From NCBI RefSeq assembly GCF_001421715.1, contig NZ_LMKP01000006.1, positions 101,436 to 142,753 on the forward strand: 41,318 nt of DNA. The letters run 5' to 3'. Position 1 is the stretch's first letter. Each line of letters begins with the position of its first letter. The DNA is from Sphingomonas sp. Leaf22. GTDB taxonomy: Bacteria > Pseudomonadota > Alphaproteobacteria > Sphingomonadales > Sphingomonadaceae. The notes beneath the pieces were generated by a model, which was not told the DNA's origin, did no database searches, and saw only the letters and a program-made list of their open reading frames with translations. Made by a program: the position numbers and the translations under genes. This document shows positions 18,422 through 27,300 of the stretch, in pieces.

Positions 18422-19303
18422 ATGCCGGTTTCCGACGCCGCGGGGTCGCCCGCCTATGTGCTGACGCTGTCGTGCGCCGACCGCGTCGGGATCGTTGCGG
18501 CGGTCAGCGGGCATCTGGCGCGGATCGACGGCTTCATCCTCGACAGCCAGCAATATGCCGATCTGGAGGCCGGACGTTTCTTCATGCGGGTGGAATTCGC
18601 CGGCGCCGGCCCCGCCTTTCCCATCGATCCCGATGCGCTGACGCAGGGGTTCGCCACGATAGGCGAAGACTTCGCGCTCGACTGGTCGATCGTCCCCCTT
18701 GCCGAGCGGATGCGCGTGCTGATCGCGGTGTCGAAGGGCAGCCATTGCCTCAACGACCTGCTCCATCGGTGGAAGACCGGCGACCTGCCGGTCGAGATCG
18801 TCGGCGTCGTTTCCAACCACCAGTCGCTGCGCGCGCTGACCGAATGGCACGGCGTACCGTTCCATCATCTGCCGATCGTCGACGGCGACCGGTTGGCACA
18901 GGAAGCGGCAATGCTGCGCGTGTTCGAACACTCCGATGCGCAACTGCTGGTGCTCGCTCGCTACATGCAGGTGTTGGGCAGCGACCTGTCGCAGCGGCTG
19001 GCCGGACGCTGCATCAACATCCATCACAGCTTCCTGCCGAGCTTCAAGGGCGCGCGCCCCTATGCCCGCGCGCACGACCGCGGCGTCAAGCTGATCGGCG
19101 CGACCGCCCATTACGTCACCGGCGATCTCGACGAAGGCCCGATCATCGAACAGGCGGTCGAACGCGTCGATCACCGCGACACCGAAGCCGACCTGATCCG
19201 CATCGGCCGCGATATCGAGGCGCAGGTGCTGGCCCGCGCCGTCCGCTGGGCAGCGGAACGGCGGGTGTTCCTGAACGGACACCGGACGGTGGTGTTTCGC
19301 TGA
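18422..19303 (+). CDS. purU: Formyltetrahydrofolate deformylase
   Basis: Hydrolyses 10-formyl-tetrahydrofolate to formate and tetrahydrofolate, balancing one-carbon pools and feeding purine synthesis. 293 residues: an N-terminal ACT domain (YVLTLSCADRVGIVAAVSGHLAR onward, residues 12-85) that may sense methionine/glycine, and a formyltransferase-fold catalytic domain. Catalytic Asn-His-Asp are visible in INIHHSFLPSFKGA and AHYVTGDLDEGPII. A good ribosome site (AGGGGAA) precedes the ATG. It begins 48 bases after copB and may be read from the same transcript, but it has no obvious copper role. Confidence 0.96.
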   Translation: MPVSDAAGSPAYVLTLSCADRVGIVAAVSGHLARIDGFILDSQQYADLEAGRFFMRVEFAGAGPAFPIDPDALTQGFATIGEDFALDWSIVPLAERMRVLIAVSKGSHCLNDLLHRWKTGDLPVEIVGVVSNHQSLRALTEWHGVPFHHLPIVDGDRLAQEAAMLRVFEHSDAQLLVLARYMQVLGSDLSQRLAGRCINIHHSFLPSFKGARPYARAHDRGVKLIGATAHYVTGDLDEGPIIEQAVERVDHRDTEADLIRIGRDIEAQVLARAVRWAAERRVFLNGHRTVVFR

Positions 19304-19310
19304 TCTACTC

Positions 19311-19331
19311 CCTTCCCTGGTCAAGGGAAGG
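19311..19331 (+). terminator. Hairpin after purU
   Basis: An 8-bp perfect stem (CCTTCCCT / AGGGAAGG) with a 5-base loop, 7 bases after the purU stop. There is no T-run, so it may be a terminator or part of the repeat-rich gap 19304-19607. Confidence 0.4.
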
Positions 19332-19406
19332 ACGGGAGATGAGTCGGTTAGCTAGACGGGATCGACATTCAGTTCGCTGGGCCCAGGAATAGCGTTTTAT
19401 CCTCTT

Positions 19407-19506
19407 TCGTCACTCCCGCGGAGGCGGGAGTCCATAGACGCCAGCGTCGCGGATCCAGCCAAACCGTCGGCGTCTATGGATTCCCGCCTGCGCGGGAATG
19501 ACGAAA
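19407..19506. repeat. Intergenic palindrome, copy C
   Basis: A long inverted repeat. The outer arms CACTCCCGCGGAGGCGGGAG and ATTCCCGCCTGCGCGGGAAT are each themselves palindromic; the inner arms TCCATAGACGCC and GGCGTCTATGGA are perfect complements. It occupies much of the 304-base gap between convergent purU and the SDR gene. The rest of that gap (19507-19607) shows nothing beyond a CCCCTCCC/GGAAGGGG pair near 19575. Confidence 0.85.
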
Positions 19507-19607
19507 TTTCGCGGATATCGCTGAATGTCTATCGGTCCTACGATGCGTAACCGCGCACCACGAACGGACCCGTCCCAACCCCTCCCTTGAGCAGGAAGGG
19601 GCCGAAA

Positions 19608-20380
19608 TCACTCCCCGTCCGGCTTCGCCATGTTCGTGTGCATCTTCGCCAGCACGCTGTCGGGCGTGATATGGCTGATCGCCGCTTGCAGCTTGTTCTT
19701 CGCCCCCGACACGACATGCGCCGATCCGGCCATCACCGCGTCCCAGCCATTGCGCGCGGTCTTCGCCGGATCTTCCTTCGAATCGTCCTTGCCGACCGGC
19801 GTGTCCAGCATGCCGGCACGTTCGAAGAAGCGCGTATCGGTCGGCCCCGGCATCAGCACGGTGATCGTCACGCCGCTGTCCTTCAACTCCTCGCGCAGCG
19901 CATAGGCGAAGCTGTCGAGATACGCCTTGGTCGCGTTATACACCGCCTGATAGCTGCCGGGGATCAGCCCGGCGATCGATCCGGTAATCAGGATGCGCCC
20001 CTCGCCCCGCGCTGCCATCTCCCGCGCGACCTTCTGCAACAGGTACGTCGTGCCGGTCACGTTGGTGTCGATCACCCGTCGCCATGCCGACACCTCCTGT
20101 TCGATGAACGCATGGCCCAGACCACGCCCGGCATTGGCGATCAGCAGGTCGATCGGCCGCCCGGCCACCTCGTCGAGCAACCGGTCGTTGCCCTCGAACG
20201 TCGCCAGATCGGCTTCGACCGCCCGCACTGCGCCTGCGCCGAGGTCGCCGGCCGCCACCGTGATCTGCGGTTCGTCGGCGACGACGATCAGGTCATAGCC
20301 TTCGGCCCCGCGATCTTTGCCAGTTCATAGCCGATCCCGGTCGACGCGCCGGTGATGACCGCCAGCTTGTTCGCCATCAT
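19608..20380 (-). pseudogene. Short-chain dehydrogenase/reductase, frameshifted
   Basis: The C-terminal 217 residues or so read as a classical SDR: NAG (LLIANAGRGLG), the catalytic Ser in ITGSIAG, and Tyr-x-x-x-Lys in VYNATKAYL. The N-terminal cofactor loop (VITGASTGIGYELAKIAG) is present, beginning at ATG 20380, but in a different frame: after AKIAG the frame runs into TGA within six codons. Restoring one base near 20304-20311 (a run of CCCC/GGGG) joins it to EGYDLIVVADEPQI and gives a normal ~257-residue enzyme. Either the gene is broken or the assembly has a one-base error in a homopolymer. Third gene of the operon with the dehydrogenase and SRPBCC genes; ATG overlaps the preceding TGA. 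Confidence 0.88.
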
Positions 20381-21579
20381 GCTTCTCCCGCCGCATCGGC
20401 CTTTGCCCAATCGGGCTTCAGCACGACCTTGGTGCAGACATTCTGTTCGTCATGGAATTTCCGGTATCCCTTGGGCGCATCCTCCAGCGCCATCCGGTCG
20501 GAGATCAGGAAGGTCGTATCGATCTTGTCCTCCATGATCGCGGTCAGCAGCGCCGGCAGGTACCGCTGGACATGCGTCTGCCCGGTCTTGAGCGTCAGCC
20601 CCTTCTCCATCAGCGCGCCGAACGGGAACTTGTCGATCATCCCGCCATAGACGCCGGGCACCGACACGCGACCGCCCTTGCGGCACGCCACGATCGCCTG
20701 TCGCAGCGCGTGCGGCCGATCGGTACCGAGGAAGGTCGATGCCTTGATCTGGTCGACGATATTGTCGACGAACAGGCCGTGGCTTTCGAGGCCGACGCTG
20801 TCGATCACCGCATCGGGACCGATCCCGCCGGTCATCGTCATCAGCGCATCATAGATATCGGTCTCCTCGAAATTGAGGACCTCCGCCCCCAGCCCCTTGG
20901 CGAGTTGCAGCCGGTGCGGAAAATGGTCGATCGCGATCACTCGGTGCGCGCCCATCAGCAATGCCGACTGGATTGCGAACAGCCCGACCGGACCACAGCC
21001 CCAGACCGCAACGATATCACCGTCCTCGATATCGGCATTTTCAGCCGCCATCCATCCGGTCGGCAGGATGTCGGACAAGAACAATACCTTGTCGTCCTCG
21101 ATCCCGTCGGGGATGACGATCGGCCCGACATCGCTAAACGGCACGCGGACATATTCTGCCTGACCGCCGGGATAGCCGCCGGTCATGTGGCTGTAGCCGA
21201 ACAGGCCGGGGGCGACCTGTCCCCACAGTTCCTGCGCGATATCCTGATTGTCGGCCGGGTTGCCGTTGTCGCAGCCCGAATATTGCTGTTTCGAACAATG
21301 ATAGCAGCTGCCACAGGCGATCACGAAGGGCACGACGACGCGCTGCCCCTTCTGCAAGGTCGATTTGGGTCCCGTCTCGACCACCTCACCCATGAACTCA
21401 TGGCCGAGGATATCGCCCGCCTGCATCGTCGGGATGTAGCCGTCATACAAATGCAGGTCGGACCCGCAAATCGCGGTCGACGTGATCTTGATGATCGCGT
21501 CGCGCGGGTTGATGATCTCGGGATCGGGGACGGTATCGACGCGGACGTCGTGCTTGCCGTGCCAGGTAAGTGCGCGCAT
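20377..21579 (-). CDS. Zinc-dependent alcohol dehydrogenase (formaldehyde-dehydrogenase-like)
   Basis: 400 residues of the medium-chain dehydrogenase family. The catalytic zinc site is visible in [12 protein letters not shown] and [10 protein letters not shown], and the structural zinc site in [15 protein letters not shown] (four cysteines). The nucleotide loop is [20 protein letters not shown] with an acidic residue in IAIDHF, indicating NAD. The overall pattern, with the insertion [30 protein letters not shown], matches the glutathione-independent formaldehyde dehydrogenase-like group; the substrate is not certain. It lies 15 bases after the SRPBCC gene and overlaps the SDR start by 4 bases. 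Confidence 0.93.
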   Translation of the reverse strand: MRALTWHGKHDVRVDTVPDPEIINPRDAIIKITSTAICGSDLHLYDGYIPTMQAGDILGHEFMGEVVETGPKSTLQKGQRVVVPFVIACGSCYHCSKQQYSGCDNGNPADNQDIAQELWGQVAPGLFGYSHMTGGYPGGQAEYVRVPFSDVGPIVIPDGIEDDKVLFLSDILPTGWMAAENADIEDGDIVAVWGCGPVGLFAIQSALLMGAHRVIAIDHFPHRLQLAKGLGAEVLNFEETDIYDALMTMTGGIGPDAVIDSVGLESHGLFVDNIVDQIKASTFLGTDRPHALRQAIVACRKGGRVSVPGVYGGMIDKFPFGALMEKGLTLKTGQTHVQRYLPALLTAIMEDKIDTTFLISDRMALEDAPKGYRKFHDEQNVCTKVVLKPDWAKADAAGEA

Positions 21580-21594
21580 CGCCGGCTCCTTGAT

Positions 21595-22173
21595 TTACGA
21601 TTTGGGTTCGCGGTTGGGTGGCGTGGTCGTCGCGATCTCGCCGGTTTCCATCAGCTGCTTGAAGCGGCGCAGGTCGCGCCGTGCCTGGATTGCCGGTTCC
21701 TGCTGCGTCACCTTGGCGACCAGCTTGCCCAGAATGCCGGCGGGCGGGGAGTAGGCGATCATCGCCGTCACCACCGTGCCGCGCCCCGGTGCCGCCTCAT
21801 GAAACGATACCCAGCCGCTGTTCGGCACGTCGCTATTCTCCGCGCGCCAACCGATGCGTTCGTTCGCGACATCCTCCGTCACGACCGCGTCCCAGGCATA
21901 GCTGCCGTTCGGCCCGGCAGCGGTCCAGTGCGACCGCCGGTCGTCCTGCACCTCGATCGCCTCGACGTTCAGCATGAAGGTCGCGAGGTTCCCGAAGTCG
22001 CGCCAATAGGCATAGAGTTCGCTTGCCGGCCGGTTGATCGTCACGGCGACCCCCGATATCGACGACTCACCGTTCGGCGCGGCTTCCGCGCGTTTCGATT
22101 TGTCCTTGGCGGTAAAAGCGGGTGCGTCGTCCCGCATGATATCGCCGGGCTGTGGGCTGTCGACCATGGCCAT
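21595..22173 (-). CDS. SRPBCC (START-like/cyclase-dehydrase) family protein
   Basis: 192 residues. A charged, probably disordered N-terminus (residues 1-35) precedes a SRPBCC lipid/ligand-cavity domain starting SGVAVTINRPASELYAYWRD and including FGNLATFMLNVEAIEV, RIGWRAENSDVPNSGWVSF and GRGTVVTAMIAYSPP. Members near Zn-dependent dehydrogenases are common in stress-induced operons of alphaproteobacteria; the ligand is unknown. Two ATGs (22173, 22167) are possible starts. An EcfG-like promoter candidate lies about 90 bases upstream. Confidence 0.88.
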   Translation of the reverse strand: MAMVDSPQPGDIMRDDAPAFTAKDKSKRAEAAPNGESSISGVAVTINRPASELYAYWRDFGNLATFMLNVEAIEVQDDRRSHWTAAGPNGSYAWDAVVTEDVANERIGWRAENSDVPNSGWVSFHEAAPGRGTVVTAMIAYSPPAGILGKLVAKVTQQEPAIQARRDLRRFKQLMETGEIATTTPPNREPKS

Positions 22174-22261
22174 GCTCTCCCGTCCGCCGGACCATCGGGT
22201 CCGGCCAGTTGATCCATGTTATGTTATTGATCGAATTACGCTTTTCGATCACGAAGCCACC

Positions 22262-22286
22262 AACCGCCATCGTCCGGCACTGTTCC
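22262..22286 (-). promoter_or_regulatory. Possible EcfG general-stress promoter of the SRPBCC operon
   Basis: On the minus strand GGAAC (22286-22282), 17 bases, GTT (22264-22262), matching the GGAAC-N17-GTT consensus for the alphaproteobacterial general stress sigma factor. The implied leader is about 80 bases. The type of operon fits stress control, but the site is short and may be chance. Confidence 0.4.
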
Positions 22287-22345
22287 GGTCGCCTGTGCTA
22301 TTTCCCGTTCAACGGTACGGATTTGCAGACGGAGCGCACCGCGCT

Positions 22346-23797
22346 ATGCGCTCGGCCATGCACGGTGCCCCGCTCACGCTTCACAATTCGCTGACCCGCA
22401 GCCTACAGCGGTTCGAACCGCTCGACCCGGCAAAGGGGGTGCGCGTCTATTCGTGCGGCCCGACCGTCTACAACTATGCCCATATCGGCAATCTGCGCGC
22501 CTATGTCTTCACCGACACGCTGAGCCGGGTGCTCCGGTGGAAGGGCTATCCGCTCACCCATGTCATCAACATCACCGATGTCGGCCATCTGACCTCCGAC
22601 GCCGATGCCGGCGACGACAAGATGGAGGCGGCGGCGAAAGCCCGCGCCCAGTCGATCTGGGACATCGCCGCGCACTATACGCAAGCGTTCAAGGGCAATC
22701 TGCGCGACCTCAACATCGACGACCCGACCCGCTGGTCGGTGGCGACCGATCACATCGCCGAGATGATCGCCTTCGCCGAGCGGATCGCGCCCGAGCATTG
22801 CTACGAACTCGACAGCGGCCTCTATTTCGACAGCAGCACCGTGCCGAACTATGGCGCGCTGGCCGGTGGGCATGACGATGCCGGCGAAGGTCGCATCGAT
22901 CCCGTCGCGGGCAAGCGCCATCCGCAGGACTTCGCCATCTGGCGCAAGACCCCGCCGGGCGAGACGCGCCAGATGGAATGGGACTCTCCCTGGGGCAAAG
23001 GCGCACCGGGCTGGCATCTCGAATGCTCGGTGATGAGCCTGAAATATCTGGGCGCACCGTTCGACATCCACACCGGCGGCATCGACCACCGCGAGATCCA
23101 CCACCCGAACGAGATCGCGCAGAACCAGGCCTATTGCGGGTGCGCCGACAGCGGTGCCGCCTTCTGGATGCACAACAACTTCTTGGTCGAACGCTCTGGC
23201 AAAATGTCGAAGTCGAAGGGCGTGTTCACCACGCTCCAGACGCTGATCGACGGTGGCGTCCATCCGCTCGCCTATCGGATGATGTGTCTGTCGGCGCAGT
23301 ATCGTTCCGAACTGGAATTTTCGGCCGACAATCTGGTCGCGGCGCTGACCCGGCTGAAGCGGCTGGCGATGACCGTCGTCGCCCTGCGCACCCGTGCTTC
23401 GGGCGAAGGCGATGTGACGAAGGCGGCGACCTATCGCGAGCGCCTCGATGCAGCGGTGTCCGACGACCTGAACACCCCGCGCGCGCTGCCGGTGCTCGAC
23501 GAACTGCTCGCCGACAAGAAGCTGACGCCCGCCGACCGGCTGGCGGCGCTCGCCGATTTCGACGCGGTGCTGGGCCTCGGCCTCGCCACCCTCGAACGCG
23601 CCGACCTGCGCGTCCGTCCCGCCGGTGCGACCATCGACGCCGATGCGATCGAAGCCCGCCTGTCCGACCGCCGCGAAGCCCGCGCTGCCAAGGACTTCGC
23701 GACCAGCGACGCGATCCGCGACGAACTGACCGCTGCGGGCGTGGAGGTCATGGACGGCGACCCGCTGGGCTGGGACTGGCGACCGACGCTGGCGTAA
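22346..23797 (+). CDS. cysS: Cysteinyl-tRNA synthetase
   Basis: Charges tRNA-Cys; class I synthetase, cytosolic monomer. About 483 residues. The zinc cysteine is in VYSCGPTVYNYAHIGNLR, which also holds the HIGH-equivalent HIGN. Further zinc ligands are in GWHLECSVMS and REIHHPNE, and the KMSKS loop is intact (SGKMSKSKGVFTT). The C-terminal anticodon-binding helices end in WDWRPTLA. The ATG at 22346 is 11 bases after a GGAG box; ATG at 22358 (four residues shorter) is a fair alternative. Divergent from the SRPBCC gene. Confidence 0.97.
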   Translation: MRSAMHGAPLTLHNSLTRSLQRFEPLDPAKGVRVYSCGPTVYNYAHIGNLRAYVFTDTLSRVLRWKGYPLTHVINITDVGHLTSDADAGDDKMEAAAKARAQSIWDIAAHYTQAFKGNLRDLNIDDPTRWSVATDHIAEMIAFAERIAPEHCYELDSGLYFDSSTVPNYGALAGGHDDAGEGRIDPVAGKRHPQDFAIWRKTPPGETRQMEWDSPWGKGAPGWHLECSVMSLKYLGAPFDIHTGGIDHREIHHPNEIAQNQAYCGCADSGAAFWMHNNFLVERSGKMSKSKGVFTTLQTLIDGGVHPLAYRMMCLSAQYRSELEFSADNLVAALTRLKRLAMTVVALRTRASGEGDVTKAATYRERLDAAVSDDLNTPRALPVLDELLADKKLTPADRLAALADFDAVLGLGLATLERADLRVRPAGATIDADAIEARLSDRREARAAKDFATSDAIRDELTAAGVEVMDGDPLGWDWRPTLA

Positions 23798-23809
23798 CGG
23801 CGCCCCAAA

Positions 23810-23894
23810 CGTCATCCCAGCGAAGGCCGGGATCTCCCGGTTGCGAAGCGCCGCTCCTCGCCGCAGGAGGCCCCAGCCTTCGCCGGGGCGACGA
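23810..23894. repeat. Intergenic palindrome, copy D
   Basis: CGTCATCCCAGCGAAGGCCG at the left and CCAGCCTTCGCCGGGGCGACGA at the right are imperfect mirror arms around a GC-rich core. Same family as the elements at 5741 and 19407. It lies between cysS and the TM2-domain gene. Confidence 0.7.
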
Positions 23895-23969
23895 AATGGC
23901 GTGCGCTAAGCCCTTGCTCCCGGCCCCGCTTCGCATTCATACCCGGCCCGCGAATCATCGGGGGACGAT

Positions 23970-24410
23970 ATGCGGGGACAGGTGCTGGGCGTCGATCGGA
24001 ACGGACGCGAGGGGCGGATCGCCGGCGACGACGGACAGCGTTACTGGTTCGAGCCCGACGACTGGAGCGACCGCGTCGGCCCGGCGGTGGGCGCGCAGGT
24101 CGATTTCGAGGTATCGAACGGCCGCGCGCTGCGGATCTATCACGTGCCCGGCACCGTCGCGCCGGTCCCGGCGAACGACGATCGCCGCCGCCGCCCGCGC
24201 AAGGACAAGATCGCAGCGGTCCTGTTCGCCTTCTTCCTCGGCACGCTCGGCATCCATCGCTTCTACCTTGGCAAGACCGGGTCGGGCATCGTCATGCTGC
24301 TGCTGACCTGCACCGTCGTCGGCCTGGTCGTCACCGGCATCTGGGCGCTGATCGACGCGATCCGCTACCTCGTCATGGACCATGACGAGTTCCACCACCG
24401 CTACGGCTGA
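23970..24410 (+). CDS. TM2-domain protein with cold-shock-like N-terminal domain
   Basis: 146 residues. The first ~60 (MRGQVLGVDRNGREGRIAGD and on, to ALRIYHV) resemble a small OB/cold-shock-like fold (short strands, RYWFEPDDW). After a basic linker (DDRRRRPRKDK) comes a TM2 domain: KIAAVLFAFFLGTLGIHRFY and LGKTGSGIVMLLLTC make two helices with the conserved G-x-x-G-x-H-R-F-Y-L-G turn, followed by GIWALIDAIRYL. Function unknown for bacterial TM2 proteins. Single gene with a GGGG-containing leader. Confidence 0.82.
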   Translation: MRGQVLGVDRNGREGRIAGDDGQRYWFEPDDWSDRVGPAVGAQVDFEVSNGRALRIYHVPGTVAPVPANDDRRRRPRKDKIAAVLFAFFLGTLGIHRFYLGKTGSGIVMLLLTCTVVGLVVTGIWALIDAIRYLVMDHDEFHHRYG

Positions 24411-24508
24411 TCGAAGCGGTCGATCGGACCCGCCAACCTTTCCTTCATTGCGCGGCCGACCGGTTTCGCGCATGGGAATTGCCCGAACCGACTTGATGGA
24501 TACCGCAT

Positions 24509-25882
24509 ATGGCCGCCACCTGGGCCCCCGATAGCTGGACGACCGCCGAAGCGCGCCAGCTTCCCAACTATCCCAATGCGCAGGCGCTCGACGCGGCGAC
24601 GGCACAGCTCGCCAACTATCCGCCGCTCGTCTTCGCCGGCGAAGCGCGCAGCCTGACCGCCGAGCTCGCCGAAGTGGCCGAAGGCCGCGCGTTCCTGTTG
24701 CAGGGCGGCGATTGCGCGGAAAGCTTTGCGGAATTCCATCCCAACTATATCCGCGACACGTTCCGCGTCATCCTCCAGATGGCGGTGGTCCTCACCTTCG
24801 CATCGAAGCTGCCGACGGTGAAGCTCGGTCGCATGGCCGGTCAGTTCGCCAAGCCGCGCTCGGCCGATACCGAGGTCGTCGACGGCGTCGAACTGCCCAG
24901 CTATCGCGGCGACAACATCAACGACATCGCCTTCACCCCCGAAGGCCGCATTCCCGATCCGCAGCGGATGATCCGGGCCTATTCGCAAGCGGCGGCGACG
25001 CTCAACCTGCTGCGCGCGTTTGCGACCGGCGGCTATGCCAACCTGCATCAAGTGCACCGCTGGACCCACGACTTCATGGGCCGCAGCCCGTGGGCGAAGA
25101 AATATGCCGACGTCGCCGACCGCATCGGCGAGGCACTCGACTTCATGGCCGCCTGCGGCATCGACGCCGACAGCGTGCCGCAATTGAAGGCGACCAGCTT
25201 CTACACCAGCCACGAAGCGCTGCTGCTCCCGTACGAACAGGCGCTGACCCGGCAGGATTCGCTGACCGGCGACTGGTACGACACGTCGGCCCACTTCCTG
25301 TGGATCGGTGACCGCACCCGTTTCGACGGGTCGGCGCATGTCGAATTCCTGCGCGGCATCGGCAATCCGATCGGCATCAAATGCGGCCCGACGCTCGAGC
25401 CCGACGCGCTGCTGCGGATGCTCGACACGCTCAACCCGAACCGCGTCGCGGGCCGGATGACGCTCATCACCCGCTATGGCCATGACAAGATCGAGGCAGG
25501 GCTGCCCGGGCTGATCCGCGCCGTTCAGCGCGAAGGGCATCCGGTGGTGTGGTCGTGCGACCCAATGCACGGCAACACGATCAAGGCGACGACCGGCTAC
25601 AAGACGCGACCGTTCGACCGCATCCTCGCCGAAGTGCGCGGATTCTTCGCCGTCCACCGGGCGGAGGGCAGCCATGCCGGCGGCATCCATGCCGAAATGA
25701 CCGGGCAGAACGTCACCGAATGCACCGGCGGCGCGATCGCGGTCACCGAACAGAGCCTCGCCGATCGCTACCACACCCACTGCGATCCGCGCCTGAACGC
25801 CGGTCAGAGCCTCGAACTCGCGTTCCTGCTTGCCGAGATGCTGAACGAGGAACTGTCCGAACGCCGCCGCGTCGCGGCGTAA
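24509..25882 (+). CDS. 3-Deoxy-7-phosphoheptulonate synthase, class II
   Basis: First enzyme of the shikimate pathway: condenses phosphoenolpyruvate with erythrose 4-phosphate. 457 residues, the length of the plant-like class II (AroA-II) enzymes. Family motifs visible: [14 protein letters not shown] near the start, [12 protein letters not shown] with the metal/PEP-site residues, [20 protein letters not shown], and [13 protein letters not shown] followed by [18 protein letters not shown]. It starts [20 protein letters not shown], as class II enzymes do. No regulatory insert is obvious, and no other aromatic-pathway gene is nearby. Confidence 0.96.
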   Translation: MAATWAPDSWTTAEARQLPNYPNAQALDAATAQLANYPPLVFAGEARSLTAELAEVAEGRAFLLQGGDCAESFAEFHPNYIRDTFRVILQMAVVLTFASKLPTVKLGRMAGQFAKPRSADTEVVDGVELPSYRGDNINDIAFTPEGRIPDPQRMIRAYSQAAATLNLLRAFATGGYANLHQVHRWTHDFMGRSPWAKKYADVADRIGEALDFMAACGIDADSVPQLKATSFYTSHEALLLPYEQALTRQDSLTGDWYDTSAHFLWIGDRTRFDGSAHVEFLRGIGNPIGIKCGPTLEPDALLRMLDTLNPNRVAGRMTLITRYGHDKIEAGLPGLIRAVQREGHPVVWSCDPMHGNTIKATTGYKTRPFDRILAEVRGFFAVHRAEGSHAGGIHAEMTGQNVTECTGGAIAVTEQSLADRYHTHCDPRLNAGQSLELAFLLAEMLNEELSERRRVAA

Positions 25883-26260
25883 GTCGCCCTGCCCGGTACT
25901 GCCCCGACCCGTCGCGCCGGACTTCATCGAGATTCCGAAAAAGTAGCAATCTGAGCCGCAAACTGGTCGTACCCTCGCGCAGGCGGGGGTACGGCAGGTG
26001 GCAGGAATCAGCGCGTTCGCAGAAGTCGGTCAGGCCCGGGGTGACGACGATTTTGTGCCAGATCGCCGGGCAGCCACGCAAACCGCTCGCTGCCCCCAAT
26101 TCCCGCACAACCACCCCCTAGCCTCTTGCGCCCACACGCAATACAGCACGTCGGCAACGGGCACGCGCGCCGCCACCATGGCGCGCACGTCACACGACTG
26201 GCCCGGGTCGTTCCGCGATTCCGTGCGGGACGGGGCCGAACGCGTTAAGGGAACCGGTAG
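25883..26260. other. Intergenic region before the ferritin-like genes
   Basis: 378 bases without a credible gene. It contains half a palindrome element (25967-25996) and a GCGCGCC/GGCGCGC hairpin around 26166-26187. Nothing resembling a defined promoter could be picked out. Confidence 0.45.
25967..25996. repeat. Half-copy of the intergenic palindrome
   Basis: CGTACCCTCGCGCAGGCGGG followed by GGTACGG: one self-complementary arm of the family, without its partner. Probably a decayed or solo arm. Confidence 0.55.
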
Positions 26261-27280
26261 ATGACCGACGAGACACAGATGGTAGAGGCGCTGGACGCAC
26301 GGACGCGCCGGCGTGAGGAACGCCGCGACTTCTTCCGCGCGTTCGGTGCCGCCGCGGCGATCGGCGGCGGCCTCGCGCTGACCTCGTGCGATAGCGGCGA
26401 TAACTCGCCGACGCCGACGCCCACCGGAACCGCGACCCCCACGCCGACGCCGACCCCTTCCGCATCGGGAACCGCCGGTGCGTCCGACATCGACGTGCTG
26501 AACTTCGCGTTGAACCTCGAATATCTCGAAGCGCAATTCTATGCCTTCGCCGCCAATGGCACCGGCCTTGCCGCCAATCTGCTGACCGGCCCGACCGGCA
26601 CGACGCCGGGTGCCGTGACCGGCGGTCGCAAGGCGACGCTGAACGACCCGGTCATCGCCAATTTCGCCCGTGAAATCGCGCAGGATGAAATCGCCCACGT
26701 CGAATTCATCCGCAACGCGCTCGGCAACTCCGCCGTCGCCATGCCCGCGCTCGACATCGGCGCGACCGCGACCAGCGCGTTTTCGAACGCCGCGCGTGCC
26801 GCCGGGCTGATCGGGGCCGGCGAGAGCTTCGATCCGTACGCGAGCGACGATAACTTCCTGCTGGCCGCCTATCTGTTCGAGGATGTCGGCGTCACCGCCT
26901 ATCGCGGTGCGCTGCCGATCATCGCCAACACGCTGATCCGACAGGCCGCTGCCGGCATCCTCGCCGCCGAAGCCTATCACGCGTCGATGATCCGTTCGGC
27001 GCTGTATGTCCGCGGGCTGGCCGCACCGTCGCTCATCAACGCGACCGAATCGATCTCTACCGCGCGCGACAGCCTCGACGGCGCGACCGATATCGATCAG
27101 GGCATCCGTCCGATCGGCGACCAGTCGAATATCATGCCGTTCGATACCAACGGCCTGCCCTATGGCCGCACCACCGGACAGGTGCTCAACATCGCCTATC
27201 TGAACCGCAATGCCGTCGCGACGGGCGGGTTCTTCCCCGCCGGCGTCAACGGCAACATCAAGACCAGCGCGGCGAACTGA
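26261..27280 (+). CDS. Ferritin-like exported lipoprotein, ligands intact
   Basis: 339 residues. A twin-arginine start (RRDFFRAFGA) with lipobox LTSC (Cys43) indicates a Tat-exported, membrane-anchored lipoprotein, then a TP-repeat linker (residues 50-66). Residues 78-250 form the Ferritin_2 four-helix bundle, as in desiccation-related proteins. Candidate di-iron ligands are all present: E87/E90 in LEYLEAQFY, E143 and H146 in DEIAHVEF, E207 in FEDVGVTAY, E237 and H240 in AAEAYHASM. The C-terminus ends in a conserved tail ([18 protein letters not shown]) shared with the next gene. Function (iron/manganese binding, peroxide handling) is inferred. First of a tandem pair. Confidence 0.9.
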   Translation: MTDETQMVEALDARTRRREERRDFFRAFGAAAAIGGGLALTSCDSGDNSPTPTPTGTATPTPTPTPSASGTAGASDIDVLNFALNLEYLEAQFYAFAANGTGLAANLLTGPTGTTPGAVTGGRKATLNDPVIANFAREIAQDEIAHVEFIRNALGNSAVAMPALDIGATATSAFSNAARAAGLIGAGESFDPYASDDNFLLAAYLFEDVGVTAYRGALPIIANTLIRQAAAGILAAEAYHASMIRSALYVRGLAAPSLINATESISTARDSLDGATDIDQGIRPIGDQSNIMPFDTNGLPYGRTTGQVLNIAYLNRNAVATGGFFPAGVNGNIKTSAAN

Positions 27281-27300
27281 GCCTTTCGGGAGCGAGACCA

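Noticed and set aside
23798..23969. A small gene between cysS and the TM2 gene
   Set aside because: The frames present are interrupted or lie within the palindrome element, and none has a ribosome site.
26400..26470. A CRISPR-like or satellite array in the CCGACGCC repeats
   Set aside because: The repeats are in-frame Thr-Pro codons of the lipoprotein linkers; no spacers or constant repeat length.
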